DNA of 64,000 bases from Allomuricauda sp. (GTDB lineage: Bacteria > Bacteroidota > Bacteroidia > Flavobacteriales > Flavobacteriaceae), in NCBI RefSeq assembly GCF_028280385.1, contig NZ_JANQLX010000003.1:434001-498000 (forward strand), in the 5' to 3' direction. Shown piece by piece: positions 25,988 through 35,769 of the stretch. The notes beneath the pieces are model-generated. The model was not told the origin of the DNA and did no database searches. It saw only the letters and a list, made by a program, of their open reading frames with translations. Positions within the stretch are counted from its first letter, which is position 1, and each line of letters begins with the position of its first letter. The position numbers and the translations under genes are program-made.

Positions 25988-27211
25988 TTATTTTAAGATT
26001 TGCTTGCTCAGATTTTGCATGTCCTCACTGATTTTTTCCTCAATTACCCTGGCATAAATCTGTGTTGTAGCAATCTTGGTATGACCCAATAATTTGGAAA
26101 CGGTTTCAATAGGCACCCCGTTGCTAAGTGTCACTGTAGTGGCGAAAGTGTGCCTGGCCATATGAAAGGTCAGATTTTTTGAAACCCTGCAGAGATTTGC
26201 TATTTCTTTTAAATAACTGTTTAGTTTTTGGTTGGACATATATGGCATTAAATAACCAGTAACCCTGGTGCGTTGATGGTTTTCATATTTATTGAGCAGT
26301 GATTCTGCTGCTTGAAGCAAAGGTATTTTTATAGGGACTCCTGTTTTCTTCCTTTTTGTCATTATCCAACGATTCCCGTCAATACCAACCACAATATCTT
26401 CCCGAGTGAGTTTCATAATATCCACGTAGGACATTCCCGTGTAACAACTGAAAATAAATAGGTCTTTTACAGCTACAAGACGTTCAATGGGGGAAGTTAG
26501 TTCTTCAATTCGCTGCAGTTCTTCCTTGCTGAGGAATTCCCGTTCTTTCTTTTCAATTTTCATTTTAAAATTAATAAATGGATCCCGGGGAATCCATTCC
26601 ATGTTATAGGCAAGCGTAATCATTTTTCTGAGTCGCTGGATATGTTTCATAGCTGCATTGTTCCCAATAGTTCCCTGAAAAGCTCTCGACCTATACGACC
26701 TTAAAAAGCTTTCAAAACCTAATACAAAAGCATAATCTAAATTTTGAAGCTGGATATTGGAAACTTTATACTTTTCTTCCAAATAAGCTGAAACATACTT
26801 CTGGGTAGTTTTGTAATGTCCAACAGTACATTTCGCTAGCTTATGTGCCATATTCTGATTGTGGTATTCAAAAATATCACTTAGAAAAAAGTGCTTTTTA
26901 TCCTCTCCTAAGTATCTGGCCTTAATAAGTTCTGCTGTTATTACTTTGCCTTCCGATTTTAGGTCTCGAAAGCTTTGAATAATTTCTGCTTTTATTTCGT
27001 CAAGGTATAAATTCAATTCCCTGGCCTCTTTTCCTTTGCCTCTTACTTTTTGAGCCTTGGCATTCCAAGAATCCAAATTTACCTTTCGCTTAAGGCTGAT
27101 ATTTACCTTTTTGCCATTTACAGTAATTCTTACGTAGATGTTTGATTGATTGTTTTGCGCTCTTTTGGCATAGACCCAAAAAAGGATAGAAAATGTTTGT
27201 GTAGTGCGCAT
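25988..27211 (-). CDS. Tyrosine recombinase/integrase of the Bacteroidota mobile-element class
   Basis: A site-specific integrase of about 407 residues: N-terminal arm-binding domain (SNIYVRITVNGKKVNISLKRKVNLDSW), SAM-like core-binding domain (FEYHNQNMAHKLAKCTVGHYKTT), and catalytic domain. Catalytic marks are HMARHTFATTVTLSNG (His-x-x-Arg) and LGHTKIATTQIYARV with the Tyr nucleophile. At the usual first Arg position (TGxR) the sequence reads TGMS, a Ser; the same change is known in IntDOT of CTnDOT. I start at the ATG at 27211 because family members open with MRTTQTFSILFW; an ATG at 27238 is also in frame. It reads away from a tRNA-Asp gene 234 bases upstream, the usual layout for tRNA-targeted elements. 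Confidence 0.93.
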   Translation of the reverse strand: MRTTQTFSILFWVYAKRAQNNQSNIYVRITVNGKKVNISLKRKVNLDSWNAKAQKVRGKGKEARELNLYLDEIKAEIIQSFRDLKSEGKVITAELIKARYLGEDKKHFFLSDIFEYHNQNMAHKLAKCTVGHYKTTQKYVSAYLEEKYKVSNIQLQNLDYAFVLGFESFLRSYRSRAFQGTIGNNAAMKHIQRLRKMITLAYNMEWIPRDPFINFKMKIEKKEREFLSKEELQRIEELTSPIERLVAVKDLFIFSCYTGMSYVDIMKLTREDIVVGIDGNRWIMTKRKKTGVPIKIPLLQAAESLLNKYENHQRTRVTGYLMPYMSNQKLNSYLKEIANLCRVSKNLTFHMARHTFATTVTLSNGVPIETVSKLLGHTKIATTQIYARVIEEKISEDMQNLSKQILK

Positions 27212-27302
27212 AGTTGTCGTCTTTACAATGTTGAACATTAATTGAGACGAAAGTCAAATCAACTATACAAGATGTTGTTGAAGATCAAGAGTTGGACAAT
27301 GT

Positions 27303-27329
27303 GTTGACGATTAAAAAAACACGTTGACG
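27303..27329 (+). repeat. Two GTTGACG direct repeats, 20 bp apart, upstream of the integrase
   Basis: GTTGACGATT at 27303 and GTTGACGCTT at 27323 lie between the integrase start and the tRNA gene. Two-turn spacing and position suggest arm-type integrase sites or an operator. This is inference from spacing only. Confidence 0.35.
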
Positions 27330-27386
27330 CTTTGTGAACATTTAAATTTAAAAAAATCGTTTTTAAACGTACCCCCTAAAATCAAC

Positions 27387-27419
27387 AAACCTCGCTAAAT
27401 CATAGGATTAGCGAGGTTT
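27387..27419 (-). terminator. Terminator downstream of tRNA-Asp
   Basis: A perfect 12-bp stem, AAACCTCGCTAA (27387-27398) and TTAGCGAGGTTT (27408-27419), lies 25 bases beyond the tRNA 3' end. On the minus strand it is followed by TGTTGATTTT. On the plus strand it is followed by TGTTTT, so it may work in both directions. Confidence 0.7.
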
Positions 27420-27444
27420 TGTTTTAATTTGTTTTTTTAAAAAG

Positions 27445-27518
27445 CGGTCTGGACGGGACTCGAACCCGCGACCCCCTGCGTGACAGGCAGGTATTCTAAC
27501 CAACTGAACTACCAGACC
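27445..27518 (-). tRNA. tRNA-Asp (anticodon GTC)
   Basis: On the minus strand a full cloverleaf can be drawn: acceptor stem GGTCTGG/CCAGACC, D-arm around TTCAGTTGGTTAGAA, anticodon stem CCTGC with loop CTGTCAC giving anticodon GTC, and T-arm GCGGG-TTCGAGT-CCCGT. The discriminator is G and CCA is not encoded. Its 3' end faces the integrase, making it the likely attachment target. Confidence 0.95.
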
Positions 27519-27641
27519 AATGATTTTGTCCTTTCAGACCCTGGCAACAGCCAGATTCAAATCTTGTTCGTGCTTTTTGAGAAGCGAGTGCAAATATACA
27601 TTCTCCATTTTGATTCAACAAAACATTTTTTAAAAAATGGA

Positions 27642-28571
27642 CTAAACAAATTTCTGCCGCTCTACCATAAAGGTATTCAGTATTTGGGAGAAGTTTGAAC
27701 GCACATCCGCGGGGACATATTTAATCTTATACTGGGCACATTTTAACTTTAGATCTTCCTGGAATTGCACAACTTTTTGCTGATAGGCATCCTTGATATT
27801 TTCCGCATATAGATCAATGTGCGTCCCGGTCTCCACATCCACAAATCGCTTGGGTGCATTGTCAAAATCAAACTTCAGTTCGTGTTGAAAATCCATCAGA
27901 TGGAACAGGACCACCGCATGCTTATTGTACTTGAGATGGCGAAGTGCCTCAAATAACTTTGCTTCTTCGGTCTCCGTTTGGAACATATCGGTAAAAAGAA
28001 AAATTAGGCTTCTACGATGTATTTTTTCCGCAATTTGGTGTAAATAGGTAAAGGTTTTTGTGCTTTGTGAAGCATGTTCCGATTCAACCACACCATTGAG
28101 TTTGGAATACAACATTTGAAAATGCCGCTCACTACTTTTTTCATTGGCATGGAAATTATAGCTGTCCGAATAAATGCTCAGTCCAACCGCATCCCGTTGC
28201 CTTTTTAGCATTTGCATAAGTGAGGCAATGGCCAAAACCCCGAAACCAATTTTGTTCAAATTTCCGATGCCGAATGACGATACCTTGGGATAATACATGG
28301 AAGAGGAATTATCCAAGATCATGTGGCATCTCAGATTGGTTTCGTCCTCATATCGTTTCGTATATAATCTATCGGTCTTTGCATACAGTTTCCAATCAAT
28401 ATGCTTGGTGCTTTCCCCTGGATTGTAGATTTTGTGCTCTGCAAATTCTGCGGAAAACCCATGAAACGGACTTTTGTGGATACCACTGATAAAGCCCTCC
28501 ACAATTTGGTTGGCCAGCAACTCAAGGTTTTGGAAAAGTTGTGCTTTATGTAATTCTGATCGGATGTCCAT
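27642..28571 (-). CDS. DUF58 domain protein (vWA-like)
   Basis: A 309-residue cytoplasmic protein of the DUF58 family, which usually partners a MoxR ATPase in Bacteroidota stress or envelope operons. Visible marks are the DUF58 core GFSAEFAEHKIYNPGESTKHIDWKLYAKTDRLYTKRYEDE and the vWA-type metal-site strand CHMILDNSSSMYY. No moxR gene lies next to it here. Thioredoxin is the upstream neighbour, 79 bases away, on the same strand. Its molecular activity is not known. Confidence 0.9.
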   Translation of the reverse strand: MDIRSELHKAQLFQNLELLANQIVEGFISGIHKSPFHGFSAEFAEHKIYNPGESTKHIDWKLYAKTDRLYTKRYEDETNLRCHMILDNSSSMYYPKVSSFGIGNLNKIGFGVLAIASLMQMLKRQRDAVGLSIYSDSYNFHANEKSSERHFQMLYSKLNGVVESEHASQSTKTFTYLHQIAEKIHRRSLIFLFTDMFQTETEEAKLFEALRHLKYNKHAVVLFHLMDFQHELKFDFDNAPKRFVDVETGTHIDLYAENIKDAYQQKVVQFQEDLKLKCAQYKIKYVPADVRSNFSQILNTFMVERQKFV

Positions 28572-28650
28572 AATTGGAAAGTTGGATCAAGATAAAACAA
28601 AAAAGGTTTGGCAATTGCCAAACCTTTTCTAAAATCCGAAAGGAAATGTT

Positions 28651-28968
28651 TTATAATACAGCTTCAATTGCATCAGTGTACACCTTCTTTGGGGAAACCC
28701 CAACTTGGCGATTTACAATCTCACCATTTTTGAAGACCAATACGGTAGGGATGTTTCGTACTCCGTATTTGGCGGCATACTGCTGATTGGCATCAACGTC
28801 TACCTTGCCAACCACGGCTTTGCCCTCATATTCCTGACTCACTTCTTCGATGATGGGTCCAACCATTCTACAAGGCCCGCACCAAGCAGCCCAAAAATCC
28901 ACAACAACGGGTTTGTCGCTCTTTAGTACTACATCATCAAAAGTTGCATCTGTTATTTCTAGTGCCAT
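28651..28968 (-). CDS. trxA: Thioredoxin
   Basis: A 105-residue cytoplasmic disulfide reductase, counted from MALEITD. The active site is WAAWCGPCRM with Cys30 and Cys33, and the cis-Pro follows in RNIPTVLVFKNG. I place the start at 28968. An in-frame ATG at 29001 exists, but a TAAATTTG promoter box lies between the two, so the longer version would begin upstream of its own promoter. Confidence 0.93.
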   Translation of the reverse strand: MALEITDATFDDVVLKSDKPVVVDFWAAWCGPCRMVGPIIEEVSQEYEGKAVVGKVDVDANQQYAAKYGVRNIPTVLVFKNGEIVNRQVGVSPKKVYTDAIEAVL

Positions 28969-28988
28969 TTTATTTATTTTAATATTCG

Positions 28989-28996
28989 CAAATTTA
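28989..28996 (-). promoter_or_regulatory. Probable promoter -7 box of the thioredoxin gene
   Basis: On the minus strand TAAATTTG fits the Bacteroidota TAnnTTTG box and sits about 20 bases before the chosen trxA start. A matching -33 TTG at standard spacing is not obvious. Confidence 0.45.
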
Positions 28997-29072
28997 GTCA
29001 AATAATGCCCACTTTCCTTACCTGGAACATATTCATTTTCATTATTGCGCCATCAACATAAACTATGGTTCC

Positions 29073-32000
29073 CTAGTTCAATTTGTAATGTATCTCATTC
29101 TCTTCCAGGGCAGAAAGAAGTTCGGTGTTGATTTTGACCTTTTGTTTTCTGCTGGATAAATTCAACTTGATTTCCTCCTGCATTTCGTATACCACAAAAT
29201 TGAGGGGATGGTCTCCTTTGTATGCTCTCAAGGTATCTTTTAATGTTTGGATCCGCTTTTCCTGTAATCTGTCAATGTCCAATTTAATGGTGAGTTTTTT
29301 CGCATAGGATTCCATCACATCCTGAAGCTGTTTGAACTCATTGAACTGCAATCTGGGATCGCCCTTTTTGCCTGTTTCCCGATTGACCCAACCTTCACGA
29401 ACAAAGGCTTTGACATGCACAAAGGAATTGATCATAAGGAAGTGGCGGAATTTAAGGTATTCCTCTCCAAAAATTCTAAACTCATGGGAGTCGGTATAAT
29501 CTTCAAGTGTGAAAAGCCCCCAGCCCTTTCCGTTTTTGGAAATCCTGTGCTGCACATCCGTAATAACCCCTGCAACTGTCAATTCCCGGTTTACATAGGG
29601 TTCCAATTCCGAAAATGCTGAGACACTGCAATTGCAGAAAGCATTGATTTCCTTTTTAAAATCATCCAAGGGATGGCCGGAGATGTAAATCCCTACAACC
29701 TCCTTTTCCCGTCGGAGTTTTTCCATGGTGCCCCAATCTTCACAAGGCGGAACCACAGGTTCGGGAATCTGCACTTCACTGGATTCGCCAAACAGGCTTA
29801 CCTGGGATGAATTTTCGTTCTCTTGGAATTTGGCACCATATTTTATGGCTTTTTCAAGGAAGGTGATCCCATCTCCCTCATGATGAAAATATTGTGCCCT
29901 ATGTGTATCGGCAAAAGAATCAAAACCTCCTGCCAGGGCCAGGTTTTCGAATGATTTTTTGTTGGCGGCTCTTAGATCTACACGTTTGGCCACATCAAAA
30001 ACAGATTTGTATGGACCATCCTTTTTCCGGTTCTCCACGATGGTCTCAACCGCCGAGCGCCCAACTCCCTTGATGGCCCCCATTCCAAATCGCACGGCAT
30101 TGTCCTTGTTCACTGCAAACTTGTAATAAGATTCGTTGACATCCGGGCCCAAAACCTCCAAGCCCATCCGCTTACATTCCTCCATAAAAAAGGTGACCTG
30201 CTTAATGTCGTTCATATTGTTGGAAAGTACAGCGGCCATATATTCCGCGGGATAATGCGCTTTTAGATATGCGGTTTGGTAAGCGATAAACGCATAACAG
30301 GTAGAGTGACTTTTGTTGAACGCATAGGAGGCAAATGCTTCCCAATCTTTCCAAATTTTCTCCAAAACATCTCTCGGGTGCCCATTCTTTTCGCCTCCAT
30401 CCAAGAATTGGGGCTTTAATTTTTGAAGTAAGGCGAAGATTTTTTTACCCATGGCCTTACGTAGCACATCCGCATCACCTTTGGAGAATCCCGCCAACTT
30501 TTGCGAAAGTAGCATCACCTGCTCTTGGTACACGGTAATCCCATAGGTTTCCTTAAGGTATTCTTCCATATCCGGAAGGTCGTAGGTGATTTCTTCCTCC
30601 CCGTGCTTTCTGGCGATAAAGCTCGGTATATATTCCATGGGTCCTGGGCGATACAGGGCATTCATGGCAATGAGGTCATCAAAAACCGTAGGTTTCAGGT
30701 TTTTCATGTGTTTCTGCATACCGGGGGATTCGTATTGGAATATCCCTACAGTATCTCCCCGTTGGAAAAGCTCATAGGTCTTTTCGTCATCCAAGGGAAA
30801 CTCATCGGGCACAAGTTCTGTTCCTGTACGCGCCTTTACAATTTTCACGGTGTCCTTGATCAAAGTAAGCGTCTTCAATCCCAAGAAATCCATTTTGAGC
30901 AAACCGGCACTTTCCACCACCGAGTTGTCAAACTGCGTCACATACAAATCCGAATCCTTGGCAGTTGCCACGGGAACAAAATTGGTAATGTCATCTGGGG
31001 TAATGATCACCCCACAGGCATGGATCCCCGTATTCCTCAAAGAGCCTTCCAGTACCCGGGCCATTTGAACCGTCTGCCCCTCTAGATCGTCCCCTTCCGA
31101 AATATTTAGGAGTTCATGTACCTTTTCCAGTTCGTCCGATCTGAACTTTTTCTTGAGCTCCGCTTCTTCCACCCCAAAAATCTTTTTGAGTTTGGACATG
31201 TTGGGAATGAGCTTGGCTATCCGGTCGGCATCGTTCAAGGGTAAGTCCAGTACCCGTGCCGTATCCCTGATGGAAGATTTGGCTGCCATGGTACCATAAG
31301 TGATGATTTGCGCCACTTGACTGGCCCCATATTTATCGATCACATAATCCATGACCTTACCGCGACCTTCATCGTCAAAATCAATGTCGATATCGGGCAT
31401 GGAAACCCGGTCCGGATTTAGGAATCGCTCAAAAAGCAAATCGTATTTCAGGGGATCAATATTGGTGATTCCCAAGCAATAGGCCACCACGGAACCTGCT
31501 GCAGATCCTCTTCCGGGCCCAACAGAAACTCCCATGTTACGCGCCTCCCTGATAAAGTCTTCCACAATAAGAAAATAACCCGGGTAACCGGAATTTTCAA
31601 TGGTGCCCAATTCAAAATCGATGCGCTCCGTTATTTCATCCGTTATTTCACCATATCGTTTTGAGGCTCCTTGATAGGTGATATGTCGCAAATAGGCATT
31701 TTCACCCCGTTTGCCCCCATCTTGTTTGTCTTCCTCCACCATAAATTCCGATGGGATATCAAACTTGGGAAGAAGTACATCGCGGGCCAAATCAAAGGGC
31801 TCCACTTTATCCACAATTTCCTGAATGTTCAAGATGGCCTCCGGGATATCCTTGAACAGGGTCTTCATATCATCAGAGGACTTGAAGTAATACTCCTGAT
31901 TTGGTAATCCATAGCGATAGCCACGACCCCTTCCTATGGGAGTAGCCTGTTTTTCGCCATCCTTCACGCAAAGTAAGATATCGTGGGCCTCCGCATCCTT

Positions 32001-33458
32001 CTTATCGCAATAATACGTGTTGTTCGTGGCCACTAGTTTTACCTGATGCTTTTTGGCCAATTGGATCAAAACCTGGTTTACCCTTTCTTCGTCCTCTTGC
32101 CCATGTCTCATGATCTCCATATAAAGATCATTGCCAAATTGTTCTTTCCACCAAAGGAGGGCTTCCTCGGCCTGTTTTTCGCCAACGTTCAGGATCTTGT
32201 TGGGTACTTCCCCATATAAGTTTCCGGTAAGGGCTATGACATCTTCCTTATGCTGCTCGATAATGTTTCGGTCTATCCGGGGCACATAGTAAAAACCATC
32301 CGTGTAGGCCACGGAAGACATCTTGGCCAAGTTGTGATAGCCATTTTTGTTTTTGGCCAACAGGACTATTTGATAACCGTGATCCTTGACATTTTTATTG
32401 GTGTGATCTTCGCACACATGGAATTCGCAACCGACAATTGGGGTAATTTCCCGCTCAAAAGGGGTTTCTCCTTGTTCAGTAAGTTCTGTATTTCGTTGTC
32501 TGACCCCTTTGTTATGGGCCATTATTTCTTTAACGAAGTGAAAGGCGCCCATCATGTTGGCATGGTCGGTAAGAGCTACTGCGGGCATATTGTGTTCCGC
32601 TGCAGCGCCCACCAGGCTCTTAATATTAATGGTGGATTGTAGTACCGAAAATTGCGAATGGTTGTGCAGATGGGCAAATGGAGCATCTGCTAGATCAGCA
32701 ACATTTTGTTTTATTTCATCCTCGGAAATACCACCGGTATCTTTGGCCCAGAGAGCATCTGCAATTTCTTTGGAAGCTTTTTTAAGGTTGAGGTGTTTGA
32801 GCCCGATCAGCTGTACCTCACTTGGATTTTGCTCGGAGAATCGGTTGAAGTAATCGGTGGGGACATCCAGCTTCTCCAATGTGAAATGCTGCTTTCTGAT
32901 GAGCTCCAGGAAACAACGCGTGGTTGCTTCCACATCTGCGGTAGCATTGTGGGCTTCGGCAAATGGTTCTCCAAACAAGTGTTGGTGCAGCTCGGTTAGC
33001 GTGGGCAATTTAAATTTGCCGCCCCGTCCTCCCGGAATTTTACATAATTCCGCCGTCTCTTCGGTGCAGGTGTCCAGTACGGGTAACTTTGTCAATGGAC
33101 TGTCCACTCCCATACGATGGAATTCGCATCCCATGATGTTCACATCGAAATCGACGTTCTGGCCAACTACGAATTTGGCCTTGGACAGTGCTTCGTTGAA
33201 CCTCTCCAAGGTTTCGGAAAGGGACACGCCTTTCTGCTCTGCCAAAGCCGTGGATATACCGTGGACCTGCTCTGATTCGTAGGGGATGTTAAAACCATCT
33301 GGCTTTATCAACATATCCTGATGTTCAACCAAATTACCCATTTCGTCGTGCAATTGCCAGGCAATCTGAACACAACGGGGCCAATTGTCGGTATCCGTAA
33401 TGGGAGCATCCCATCGTTTTGGCAATCCTGTGGTTTCGGTGTCAAAAATCAAATACAT
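29073..33458 (-). CDS. dnaE: DNA polymerase III alpha subunit with fused N-terminal 3'-5' exonuclease
   Basis: A 1461-residue replicative polymerase. Residues 1 to about 190 form a DEDD exonuclease (FDTETTG with Asp6 and Glu8; FVVGQNVDFD; HNATADVEAT), so proofreading is built in. A PHP domain starts near residue 258 (FAHLHNHSQFSVLQ; ALTDHANMMG). The polymerase core shows GPGRGSAAGSVVAYCLGITNIDP and PDIDIDFDDEGRGKV with catalytic Asp residues, then the tandem HhH and OB-fold (LTVAGVITDVQHRISKNGKGW). Fusion of the exonuclease to DnaE is usual in Bacteroidota. A second, shorter alpha-type polymerase is encoded at 41169-44177; this one is the replicative enzyme. Confidence 0.97.
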   Translation of the reverse strand: MYLIFDTETTGLPKRWDAPITDTDNWPRCVQIAWQLHDEMGNLVEHQDMLIKPDGFNIPYESEQVHGISTALAEQKGVSLSETLERFNEALSKAKFVVGQNVDFDVNIMGCEFHRMGVDSPLTKLPVLDTCTEETAELCKIPGGRGGKFKLPTLTELHQHLFGEPFAEAHNATADVEATTRCFLELIRKQHFTLEKLDVPTDYFNRFSEQNPSEVQLIGLKHLNLKKASKEIADALWAKDTGGISEDEIKQNVADLADAPFAHLHNHSQFSVLQSTINIKSLVGAAAEHNMPAVALTDHANMMGAFHFVKEIMAHNKGVRQRNTELTEQGETPFEREITPIVGCEFHVCEDHTNKNVKDHGYQIVLLAKNKNGYHNLAKMSSVAYTDGFYYVPRIDRNIIEQHKEDVIALTGNLYGEVPNKILNVGEKQAEEALLWWKEQFGNDLYMEIMRHGQEDEERVNQVLIQLAKKHQVKLVATNNTYYCDKKDAEAHDILLCVKDGEKQATPIGRGRGYRYGLPNQEYYFKSSDDMKTLFKDIPEAILNIQEIVDKVEPFDLARDVLLPKFDIPSEFMVEEDKQDGGKRGENAYLRHITYQGASKRYGEITDEITERIDFELGTIENSGYPGYFLIVEDFIREARNMGVSVGPGRGSAAGSVVAYCLGITNIDPLKYDLLFERFLNPDRVSMPDIDIDFDDEGRGKVMDYVIDKYGASQVAQIITYGTMAAKSSIRDTARVLDLPLNDADRIAKLIPNMSKLKKIFGVEEAELKKKFRSDELEKVHELLNISEGDDLEGQTVQMARVLEGSLRNTGIHACGVIITPDDITNFVPVATAKDSDLYVTQFDNSVVESAGLLKMDFLGLKTLTLIKDTVKIVKARTGTELVPDEFPLDDEKTYELFQRGDTVGIFQYESPGMQKHMKNLKPTVFDDLIAMNALYRPGPMEYIPSFIARKHGEEEITYDLPDMEEYLKETYGITVYQEQVMLLSQKLAGFSKGDADVLRKAMGKKIFALLQKLKPQFLDGGEKNGHPRDVLEKIWKDWEAFASYAFNKSHSTCYAFIAYQTAYLKAHYPAEYMAAVLSNNMNDIKQVTFFMEECKRMGLEVLGPDVNESYYKFAVNKDNAVRFGMGAIKGVGRSAVETIVENRKKDGPYKSVFDVAKRVDLRAANKKSFENLALAGGFDSFADTHRAQYFHHEGDGITFLEKAIKYGAKFQENENSSQVSLFGESSEVQIPEPVVPPCEDWGTMEKLRREKEVVGIYISGHPLDDFKKEINAFCNCSVSAFSELEPYVNRELTVAGVITDVQHRISKNGKGWGLFTLEDYTDSHEFRIFGEEYLKFRHFLMINSFVHVKAFVREGWVNRETGKKGDPRLQFNEFKQLQDVMESYAKKLTIKLDIDRLQEKRIQTLKDTLRAYKGDHPLNFVVYEMQEEIKLNLSSRKQKVKINTELLSALEENEIHYKLN

Positions 33459-33594
33459 AAGCGGTCTCCTGCAAAAAATAAATGATTAAAAATATACAAA
33501 CACTTCGCCTTTTTAAAAAGTAGTTTTAAGGAGTTATCAACCTTCCCGCCATCCAGCTCATTTTAAGTATATTTAGGGCGATAACCCGCCTAAG

Positions 33595-35019
33595 ATGAGA
33601 CCCATAAAACCGAAACAACTATTTCACTTTTTTGCAATTTTCCTGTTGTGGTTTGCCACTTCCTGCAAACAGGAATCCAAGGAAAAGGAAATACCGCCTC
33701 CCAATTTTATAATTGTTTTTGCTGATGATTTAGGATATGGAGACCTAAGCTGTTACGGAAACCCCACCATTTATACGCCGCATTTGGACCAAATGGCCCA
33801 TGAAGGCCAAAAATGGACCAATTTCTATGTGGGGGCCAGCGTTTGTACCCCTAGCAGAGCGGCCCTGCTTACTGGGAGATTGCCTGCAAGGAACGGGATG
33901 GCAAGTGACAAGGAACGCGTGCTCTTTCCAGACTCAAAAAACGGCTTGCCATCAGCAGAGATTACCCTGGCCGAACAGTTAAAACAAGTGGGCTATGCAA
34001 CCGCTGCCATTGGAAAATGGCATTTGGGACATCATGAGCAATATCTTCCAACGCATCATGGATTTGATTATTATTTCGGAATTCCCTATTCCAATGACAT
34101 GGATTTTGTGGGGGAATATCCCAATGGGGACTACTGGAGCCAGCAAAGCGATTCCATAAAAACCGAGCACTTTAATGTACCCTTGCTCCGGGGCACAGAG
34201 GTTGTTGAAAGGCCAGCTAATCAGCATACCATAACCAAGCGGTATAGCGAGGAAACGGTTTCCTTTATCAAGCAGCACAAAGACAAGCCCTTTTTTATAT
34301 ACTTAGCGCATAATCTACCGCATATTCCATTGTTTGCTTCCAAGGAGGCCTTGGGCAAAAGCAAGCGCGGTCTGTATGGCGATGTGGTACAGGAAATAGA
34401 CCATGGTGTGGGGCAGATTTTGGAGACACTAAAAGCAGAAGGATTGGCTGAAAATACTATTGTGGTTTTTACTTCGGACAATGGCCCCTGGCTTCCCTTC
34501 AAAACCAATGGCGGTAGTGCAGGTTTGCTTAAGGGAGGTAAAGGAACCACTTGGGAAGGTGGTATGCGGGAACCCGGAATTTTCTGGGGTCCTGGTCTTG
34601 TGAAACCTGGGGTGGTTACGGATTTGGGATCTACCATGGACCTGTTCGCAACTTTTAGTGCCATGGCCGGGCTTGGGATTCCCCAAGACAGGGCTATGGA
34701 TAGCCATGACCTAGGGCCAACTTTGTTGAACCTGGAACCAAGTCCTCGCAAACACCTTATGTATTATCGTGGAACGGAACTATATGCAGCTCGCATGGGA
34801 GCTTTTAAAGCGCATTTTATCACTCAAGGGGAATATAGACAATTTGGGGAGCGGCAAGACCATGAAATCCCATTGTTGTACAATTTGGACCATGACCCTT
34901 CGGAACAATATAATATTGCACTGGAACACCCAAAAGTAATAGCGCAAATCCAGAAAATAGTCACAGAGCACAAGTCTGGGATGGTCTTGGGAAAAGACCA
35001 ATTGGCCGAAAGGGAATAG
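33595..35019 (+). CDS. Formylglycine-dependent sulfatase, arylsulfatase A-like
   Basis: A 474-residue exported sulfatase that hydrolyses sulfate esters of sugars or aryl compounds. The signal peptide ends in a lipobox (FATSC). The metal-binding opening is [21 protein letters not shown], and the maturation motif is [12 protein letters not shown] with Cys84, to be converted to formylglycine. IGKWHLGHH and FTSDNGPW are further active-site segments. The C-terminal part contains [11 protein letters not shown], common in this family. It stands alone between dnaE (divergent) and rpsP. In a marine flavobacterium, sulfated algal or animal glycans are likely substrates. A maturase gene is not in the window. 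Confidence 0.95.
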   Translation: MRPIKPKQLFHFFAIFLLWFATSCKQESKEKEIPPPNFIIVFADDLGYGDLSCYGNPTIYTPHLDQMAHEGQKWTNFYVGASVCTPSRAALLTGRLPARNGMASDKERVLFPDSKNGLPSAEITLAEQLKQVGYATAAIGKWHLGHHEQYLPTHHGFDYYFGIPYSNDMDFVGEYPNGDYWSQQSDSIKTEHFNVPLLRGTEVVERPANQHTITKRYSEETVSFIKQHKDKPFFIYLAHNLPHIPLFASKEALGKSKRGLYGDVVQEIDHGVGQILETLKAEGLAENTIVVFTSDNGPWLPFKTNGGSAGLLKGGKGTTWEGGMREPGIFWGPGLVKPGVVTDLGSTMDLFATFSAMAGLGIPQDRAMDSHDLGPTLLNLEPSPRKHLMYYRGTELYAARMGAFKAHFITQGEYRQFGERQDHEIPLLYNLDHDPSEQYNIALEHPKVIAQIQKIVTEHKSGMVLGKDQLAERE

Positions 35020-35035
35020 AAAGTTGCTTAGGGCA

Positions 35036-35065
35036 TTGTGCATTAAAAGAAATCAAGTATATTTG
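35036..35065 (+). promoter_or_regulatory. Promoter of the rpsP-rimM operon
   Basis: TTG at 35036-35038 and TATATTTG at 35058-35065 are separated by exactly 19 bases, the best match in the window to the Bacteroidota -33/-7 promoter. About 90 bases of leader follow. The leader includes a short dyad, AGGGT-CGGGC-ACCCT, near 35132-35146 that might serve ribosomal protein control. Confidence 0.75.
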
Positions 35066-35160
35066 CACCCGCTTTCACCGAGAAGCAGATAAAAAAGTTT
35101 CCCGCTTTTGCAGGAACAGTATTAATAACAAGGGTCGGGCACCCTACAAATTAATGTGAT

Positions 35161-35757
35161 ATGCCAGTACGTATTAGACTTCAAAGACACGGTAAAAAAG
35201 GTAAACCTTTCTATTGGGTTGTAGCCGCCGATTCAAGATCAAAAAGAGACGGTAAATTTTTGGAAAAATTGGGAACCTATAACCCCAATACCAATCCAGC
35301 TACCATTGATATCAATGTAGACAACTCTGTGAAGTGGTTGCAAAATGGAGCACAACCTACAGATACCGCCAGAGCCATTCTTTCTTACAAAGGTGTTATG
35401 TTAAAGCACCATTTGTTGGGAGGGGTTCGCAAAGGAGCTTTGACCGAGGAACAAGTGGAGGAAAAATTCAATGCCTGGCTGGAGGAAAAGGAGAAAGGAA
35501 TCCAAGCTAAACGCGATGGATTGGACAAAGCCAAAGCAGAGGCTAGGGCAAAAGCTTTGGAAGCTGAAAAAGAAGTAAATGAAAAGAGAGTTGCTGCGGC
35601 CCTGCCAGAAGTAGAAGAGGAAGCTCCTGCTGAGGAAGCGGAAGCCGCTGTTGAAGCCACTGAGGCCGCTGCTGAGGAAACCCCAGCTGTTGAAGAGCCT
35701 GCGGCAGAAGCCGAGGAAGCACCTGCTGCTGAGGCCGAAGCCAAAGAAGAGGAGTAA
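35161..35757 (+). CDS. rpsP: 30S ribosomal protein S16 with acidic C-terminal tail
   Basis: Residues 1 to about 80 are S16 (PVRIRLQRHGKKGKPFYWVVAADSR; LGTYNPNTNP). Bacterial S16 is usually about 80-90 residues; here a Lys/Glu helix and then an Ala/Glu/Pro-rich tail extend it to 198. Such tails are common in Bacteroidota S16 and of unknown use. The rimM gene for its assembly factor follows after 12 bases, and a strong promoter precedes. Confidence 0.97.
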   Translation: MPVRIRLQRHGKKGKPFYWVVAADSRSKRDGKFLEKLGTYNPNTNPATIDINVDNSVKWLQNGAQPTDTARAILSYKGVMLKHHLLGGVRKGALTEEQVEEKFNAWLEEKEKGIQAKRDGLDKAKAEARAKALEAEKEVNEKRVAAALPEVEEEAPAEEAEAAVEATEAAAEETPAVEEPAAEAEEAPAAEAEAKEEE

Positions 35758-35769
35758 TCCCAATACGCG

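Noticed and set aside
30525-31085. Plus-strand open frame of 186 codons
   Set aside because: Antisense shadow inside dnaE, where the catalytic Asp region is well conserved on the other strand.
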